Positions 44,456-47,536 of a stretch of 47,536 nucleotides of DNA are shown in pieces. The notes below the pieces were generated by a model. That model was not told the origin of the DNA. It saw only the letters and a program-made list of their open reading frames with translations, and made no database searches. This stretch comes from a virus. Both the position numbers and the translations under genes were made by a program. Position 1 is the first letter of the stretch. Each line of letters opens with the position of its first letter. The stretch spans positions 1 to 47,536 of IMG/VR virus record IMGVR_UViG_3300036900_000144. One strand, 5' to 3'.

Positions 44456-45698
44456 AGCACAGTCCGCGCACGTTCTGTACGACTGGGATGGCTTCTGGGC
44501 CCGCCCGAATCAACTGGCGCCGCCGGGTGACTGGCGATACTGGCTGGTGCTGGCCGGCCGCGGCTTCGGCAAAACGCGCGTGGGTGCCGAACAGGTGCGC
44601 AAGTGGTCGAAAGTGCACAGCCGCATCCACCTCGTCGCGCCAACCGCGGCCGATGCGCGCGACGTGATGGTGGAAGGCGAAAGCGGCTTGCTTTCGTGCT
44701 TCCCGCCCATCGAGCGCCCGCTATATGAGCCGTCCAAGCGGCGCGTGCTTTTCCAGTCTGGCGCGTTAGCGTATACGTTCTCAGCCGACGAACCGGAGCG
44801 ACTTCGCGGACCGCAGTGCGAATGTTCGTGGCTGGATGAAGCCGCTTCCTGGAGGTTCCCCGAGGCCTTCGATAATTTGCTCTTTGGCCTGCGCCTGGGC
44901 GACAATCCGCGCTGCGTCATCACCACCACGCCGAAGCCCATCAAGCTCATCAAAGATCTGATCGCAAACCCGCATACGGTAGTAACACGCGCCAGTAGTT
45001 ACGAGAATCGCGCCAACTTAGCGCCAGCCTTCTTCGACAGCATCATCCGCAAGTACGAAGGCACGCGCCTCGGCCGGCAGGAGCTGCTGGCGGAAGTGCT
45101 CGAAGACGTGCCCGGCGCGCTCTGGAACATGGCCATGATCGATGCCACGCGCGTGCGCCTCGACCAGATTCCGCCGCTCTATCGCATCGTGGTAGCCATC
45201 GACCCCGCCGTAACCGCCGAGGAAGACTCCGACGAGACGGGCATCGTCTGCGCCGGCGTATCGCATGACCAGCAGGTATACGTATTGGGCGATGAATCGC
45301 AGCGCGCCAGCCCGAATACCTGGGCGCGCGCGGCGCTGCGGCTGCTGCTGAAGTGGAACGGCGACCGCATCATTGCGGAAACCAACAACGGCGGCGACCT
45401 GGTGGAAATGAATATCCGGGCCGTACATCCGGCGGTGCCGTATCGTGCAGTGCGCGCCTCGCGCGGCAAGATGGTGCGCGCCGAACCCGTAGCGGCGCTT
45501 TATGAGCAGCGGCGCGTGCATCATGCCGGCGCATTCCCCGATATGGAAGACCAGATGTGCGGGTATGTTCCGGGCGGTGAATTACGGCACGACGATCGCA
45601 TGGATGCGCTCGTGTGGGCGATTACGGATTTACTGATCGACCCCGAGGAGGGGCAGATCATCGTGGCGAACGAGCGGGTGAATATCAGCCGGTATTGA
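44373..45698 (+). CDS. Terminase large subunit
   Basis: The protein has 441 residues from GTG 44373. It shows Walker A GRGFGKT at 62-68, Walker B CSWLDEA near 151-157, the coupling motif TTTPKP, and a nuclease domain with VVAIDPAV near 273-280 and HDDRMDALVW near the end. It cuts and translocates DNA into the head. The downstream portal is about 8 kb on across the circular junction. Its 3' end overlaps the reverse LuxR-type gene by 69 bases. Confidence 0.92.
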   Translation: MVPSYSPAELLASLPDKERELALRGLTEAQSAHVLYDWDGFWARPNQLAPPGDWRYWLVLAGRGFGKTRVGAEQVRKWSKVHSRIHLVAPTAADARDVMVEGESGLLSCFPPIERPLYEPSKRRVLFQSGALAYTFSADEPERLRGPQCECSWLDEAASWRFPEAFDNLLFGLRLGDNPRCVITTTPKPIKLIKDLIANPHTVVTRASSYENRANLAPAFFDSIIRKYEGTRLGRQELLAEVLEDVPGALWNMAMIDATRVRLDQIPPLYRIVVAIDPAVTAEEDSDETGIVCAGVSHDQQVYVLGDESQRASPNTWARAALRLLLKWNGDRIIAETNNGGDLVEMNIRAVHPAVPYRAVRASRGKMVRAEPVAALYEQRRVHHAGAFPDMEDQMCGYVPGGELRHDDRMDALVWAITDLLIDPEEGQIIVANERVNISRY

Positions 45699-46022
45699 AG
45701 CCGCTGGCCGTAGCGCAAGCTCGGTGCGGTTACTCACGCGCAGCTTACGGAAAATATGGTGCAGATATTCCTTGATTGTTCCCTCGGTCAGGTGTAGTTC
45801 AAAGGCAATCAGCTTATTCGGCAGCGCCCGTTTGACCAGCGCTACGATCTGCAGCTCCCGCACCGATAGTTCGGTGGTGTGCGCCTTCCGCTTCTGCCGC
45901 GGGTGCGGCTTGCGGCATACCGGGCAGAAGTATTCGCGCCCGGCCGCACCGAACACGGACCCGCAGCGCGCGCACGACCGCGGCAGCAGGATTGCCGCAG
46001 GCGCCAATGGATTGTACGACAT
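45630..46022 (-). CDS. Zinc-ribbon LuxR-type transcription regulator
   Basis: The protein has 130 residues from ATG 46022. A zinc ribbon (SCARCGSVFGAAGREYFCPV-C) fills about residues 16-36. A GerE/LuxR helix-turn-helix follows (TELSVRELQIVALVKRALPN-KLIAFELHLTEGTIKEYLHH, then IFRKLRVSNRTELAL). There is no receiver or ligand domain, so it may sense zinc or bind other proteins. It is antisense to the end of terminase and divergent from the 46128 gene, hence a candidate regulator of late genes. The longer upstream start is a shadow of other genes. Confidence 0.75.
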   Translation of the reverse strand: MSYNPLAPAAILLPRSCARCGSVFGAAGREYFCPVCRKPHPRQKRKAHTTELSVRELQIVALVKRALPNKLIAFELHLTEGTIKEYLHHIFRKLRVSNRTELALRPAASIPADIHPLVRHDDLPLLGVDQ

Positions 46023-46084
46023 GGCATGGCCCGCGCACGCGCATGGCCAATAGCGGGGCAAAGATACCGGAAAAGAATAGCAAG

Positions 46085-46106
46085 ATTTAGCTTGCTTACC
46101 GTATCT
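46085..46106. promoter_or_regulatory. Inverted repeat AGCAAG/CTTGCT in divergent region
   Basis: TAGCAAG and CTTGCTT flank a 6-base centre (ATTTAG) between the LuxR gene and 46128. Each arm matches the TTGCT -35 core used by other promoters here, giving a divergent pair. Confidence 0.4.
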
Positions 46107-46121
46107 ACCCCACGGTAAAAT
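46092..46121 (+). promoter_or_regulatory. Promoter TTGCTT-18-TAAAAT, leaderless start
   Basis: TTGCTT (46092-46097), 18 bases, TAAAAT (46116-46121), then six bases to ATG 46128. Confidence 0.5.
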
Positions 46122-46127
46122 ACAGAC

Positions 46128-46355
46128 ATGGAAAACAGCAGCGCCACAGAGAAACAGATCGCCGCCGGCCTCGCCCGCGTCCGCGCCATCGCCGATTGTA
46201 TCCGCGATATCGGCGCGGTCCCTTCCGGCCACTTATACGCCCAGGTAATGAGCCGCCTGACCATCGGCGAGTACGACAAGATCATCGGCATTCTGAAGAA
46301 CGCCGGCCTGGTACGCGAATCAGCCGACCACATGCTGACCTGGGTGGCCGCATGA
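46128..46355 (+). CDS. Small winged-helix-like protein
   Basis: The protein has 75 residues. The pattern RVRAIADCIRDIGAVPSGHL-YAQVMSRLTIGEYDKIIGILKNAGLV resembles a short winged helix seen in phage early proteins. A leaderless promoter precedes it. It overlaps the next gene by 4 bases. Confidence 0.55.
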   Translation: MENSSATEKQIAAGLARVRAIADCIRDIGAVPSGHLYAQVMSRLTIGEYDKIIGILKNAGLVRESADHMLTWVAA

Positions 46356-46588
46356 CGGATGCCCAGCTTTATTTCGCCGTCGGGCTGCCGATCCTGGCCG
46401 TGCTGGTCAGCTTGGTCGTCAGCCTGGTGCAGATCAGCGGTATCCGCGAGGACATGCGCGGTCTGCGCGGGGAGGTGCGCGATGGCTTGCGGGACATGCG
46501 TACCGACATGCACGTGGAAGTGAGTGGCATCCGCGAGGACATCAAGGTCCTCACCGGCAAGGTCCATGAAATGATGGGCCACAAATGA
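46352..46588 (+). CDS. Membrane-anchored coiled-coil protein (paralogue of 1658)
   Basis: The protein has 78 residues from ATG 46352. Hydrophobic residues 5-29 (LYFAVGLPILAVLVSLVVSL) are followed by a heptad chain (SGIREDMRGLRGEVRDGLRD-MRTDMHVEVSGIREDIKVL). It has the same plan as the 1658-1912 protein. Confidence 0.6.
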   Translation: MTDAQLYFAVGLPILAVLVSLVVSLVQISGIREDMRGLRGEVRDGLRDMRTDMHVEVSGIREDIKVLTGKVHEMMGHK

Positions 46589-46950
46589 GCAGATACGAAA
46601 CCATTCGCCTCCCGCTCCGTGATCCGGACGGCGCCACGGTCCACCACACGCTGAAAGGCGAATGGTTGGTGGGCATGGGCATGCGTAATGGCACGCCTGG
46701 GCTAGGAAAGCGCCCGAGCGGGGACGAAGAGCAGCAGTGGGGAAGTCCCCTTTGGTATGTCGTCCTCACTGCCTCCGGAAAGCTCGTTGTCTACAAATTG
46801 CCGATCCAGGCGCCGCCCAGCGTAGCGATCTATAGCTCGTTCGAGGAGATGCAAGCAAATATACCTCCCAGTATTTACGACGAAGCCGCGGTGAACGCCG
46901 GGCTAAAGCAACCCCCGCAGTTCCGCGAAGTTCCGCTGGAGGGCGTGTAA
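46585..46950 (+). CDS. Small protein, unknown
   Basis: The protein has 121 residues in ATGA overlap. Beta-rich (ETIRLPLRDPDGATVHHTLK, LWYVVLTASGKLVVYKLPIQ). No family recognised. Confidence 0.5.
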   Translation: MSRYETIRLPLRDPDGATVHHTLKGEWLVGMGMRNGTPGLGKRPSGDEEQQWGSPLWYVVLTASGKLVVYKLPIQAPPSVAIYSSFEEMQANIPPSIYDEAAVNAGLKQPPQFREVPLEGV

Positions 46951-46955
46951 AACCA

Positions 46956-47111
46956 ATGCACGAAAAAATGATTACCGCGCGCATCAACGTGCCCGATGAG
47001 CTCTGGCGCCGGGTGCGCGCGGCGGCGCTGACCGACGACCGCAAGAACGAAGACGTGCTGCGCGAAGCGCTCGAGCGCTGGCTACAATCGCGTAAAGAGG
47101 CGGGCGAATGA
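46956..47111 (+). CDS. RHH-like small protein
   Basis: The protein has 51 residues. MITARINVPDELWRRVRAAA-LTDDRKNEDVLREALERWL has a beta strand and two helices of ribbon-helix-helix proteins. The second half is the piece repeated at the window start. It may be a small regulator. Confidence 0.65.
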   Translation: MHEKMITARINVPDELWRRVRAAALTDDRKNEDVLREALERWLQSRKEAGE

Positions 47112-47245
47112 TGCAGATTGTGGCAGGTGCGGTGACGGTGTGCTGGCTGGTGGCTCTGGTGATGCTGCATCGGAGCGTGCGGTGATGTGGATTCTCGTTA
47201 GACGGCTGCTGGCCCTGCTGATCCTGCAGCGTGTGCGGGGGCGGC
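47056..47245. repeat. Right copy of imperfect terminal repeat
   Basis: Matches 1-190; see the left copy. Downstream sequence is different (YkgJ-like gene instead of glycosyltransferase). Confidence 0.9.
47108..47185 (+). CDS. 25-residue membrane peptide (second copy)
   Basis: Same peptide as 53-130, ending with TGA instead of TAA. Overlaps neighbours on both sides. Confidence 0.45.
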   Translation: MMQIVAGAVTVCWLVALVMLHRSVR

Positions 47246-47250
47246 GGTGA
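47185..47250 (+). CDS. 21-residue basic membrane peptide (second copy)
   Basis: Same as 130-195. Changes at the CGT-TAGA-CGG stretch and elsewhere keep the residues. It overlaps the GTG of the YkgJ-like gene. Confidence 0.4.
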   Translation: MWILVRRLLALLILQRVRGRR

Positions 47251-47536
47251 GCCAGGCCCAGCTTCAGCGGATCTGGAATCGCATCCCGAACGTGCATTGC
47301 CAGCAGAAGTGCCAAGAGTGCTGCGGACCCATCATGATGTCGCCCGCCGAGTATCGCCTCGCATTCGGAGAGAAGCCGCCCATGGATATGCTGCACGGTC
47401 TTCCGCTGGCTTTCGACCCGCTGACCGCCAACTGTCCCAAACTCCTGCGCAGTGGTGATTGCGCCGTCTACGATGTGCGCCCAACGATCTGCCGACTGTA
47501 CGGTGCCACCAAGGCGCTGGCGTGTCCGTTCGGCTG
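47247..47536 (+). CDS. YkgJ-type CxxxCxxCC protein (3' truncated by window)
   Basis: The GTG at 47247 overlaps the previous stop. In about 96 residues visible, HCQQKCQECCGP gives the cluster of YkgJ zinc/iron-binding proteins, followed by FDPLTANCPKL and DCAVYDVRPTICRLYG, a cysteine pair in the known second half. The end lies outside the window. Such proteins bind metal with unknown role. Confidence 0.75.
   Translation, partial: MSQAQLQRIWNRIPNVHCQQKCQECCGPIMMSPAEYRLAFGEKPPMDMLHGLPLAFDPLTANCPKLLRSGDCAVYDVRPTICRLYGATKALACPFG

Noticed and set aside
1-47536. tRNA, rRNA, integrase, transposase and attachment sites
   Set aside because: No sequence supporting any of these was found on reading; the AAA ATPase resembles MuB/TniB, but no partner transposase is present.

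Overview
The window is essentially one tailed-phage genome with a long non-contractile (siphovirus-like) tail. Nearly everything reads on the + strand, in tightly packed operons with many ATGA or TAATG stop/start overlaps. Hallmarks are a terminase pair (44.0-45.7 kb), portal (6.3 kb), protease/scaffold, cement protein and HK97-like major capsid protein (9.6-12.9 kb), connectors (17.5-21 kb), tail tube, frameshifted tail chaperone, tape measure and tail tip (22-30 kb). Terminase at the right edge and portal near the left edge fit a circular or circularly permuted genome opened between them. An imperfect 190-bp repeat at the two ends (first 126 bp identical) supports this, but the two copies lead into different genes, so the junction is a variable locus or an assembly branch. 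The DNA is GC-rich (about 60 % by eye, not counted). Several exported proteins have signal peptides that end just before Q (AQ or GQ), a pattern I associate with Acidobacteriota. That host assignment is inference.

Layout. 0-5 kb: accessory cargo, with three glycosyltransferase-like proteins, a zinc-ribbon/FkbM methyltransferase fusion, an HNH endonuclease and small membrane peptides. 5-6.3 kb: small genes (DUF1737, coiled coil, KTSC). 6.3-12.9 kb: head module, broken by a short reverse-strand zinc-ribbon gene. 12.9-17.5 kb: four consecutive exported proteins, including a beta-helix protein, inserted between capsid and connector genes. 17.5-30.1 kb: connectors and tail, with discoidin-type carbohydrate-binding domains. 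30.3-32.1 kb: an exported beta-helix protein under its own promoter. 32.1-33.6 kb: a reverse-strand operon of RHH protein, papain-like protein, and DUF433/DUF5615 antitoxin/toxin pair. 33.7-37.9 kb: recombination genes (RecT, Gp157-like, VRR-NUC) and small genes. 38-41.7 kb: probable replication module, with an AAA ATPase, an RHH-like protein whose gene carries an iteron array, a structured leader and a replication-initiator-like gene with internal repeats. 41.9-44.1 kb: two adjacent DNA methyltransferases (DPPY and SPPY types), one with a ParB-like domain. 44-45.7 kb: terminase. 45.6-47.5 kb: a reverse-strand LuxR-type regulator, small genes and a partial YkgJ-type protein.

How it works together (inference). 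Early genes would be copied and recombined by the 33.7-41 kb block, with DNA marked by the two methyltransferases, packaged by terminase into the head, and joined to a tail tipped with sugar-binding proteins. The glycosyltransferases and exported beta-helix proteins suggest heavy investment in altering or degrading surface polysaccharide. No integrase, repressor of a known family, tRNA, holin or endolysin was recognised with confidence.

Two features stand out. First, the 22-bp-period repeat array inside the gene at 38859-39587 is kept at DNA level across a change of reading frame, which points to an origin or centromere embedded in a gene. Second, a set of promoters has the -10 hexamer 5-8 bp from the start codon, implying leaderless mRNAs at the head of several transcription units, and two of these promoters are near-copies of each other.
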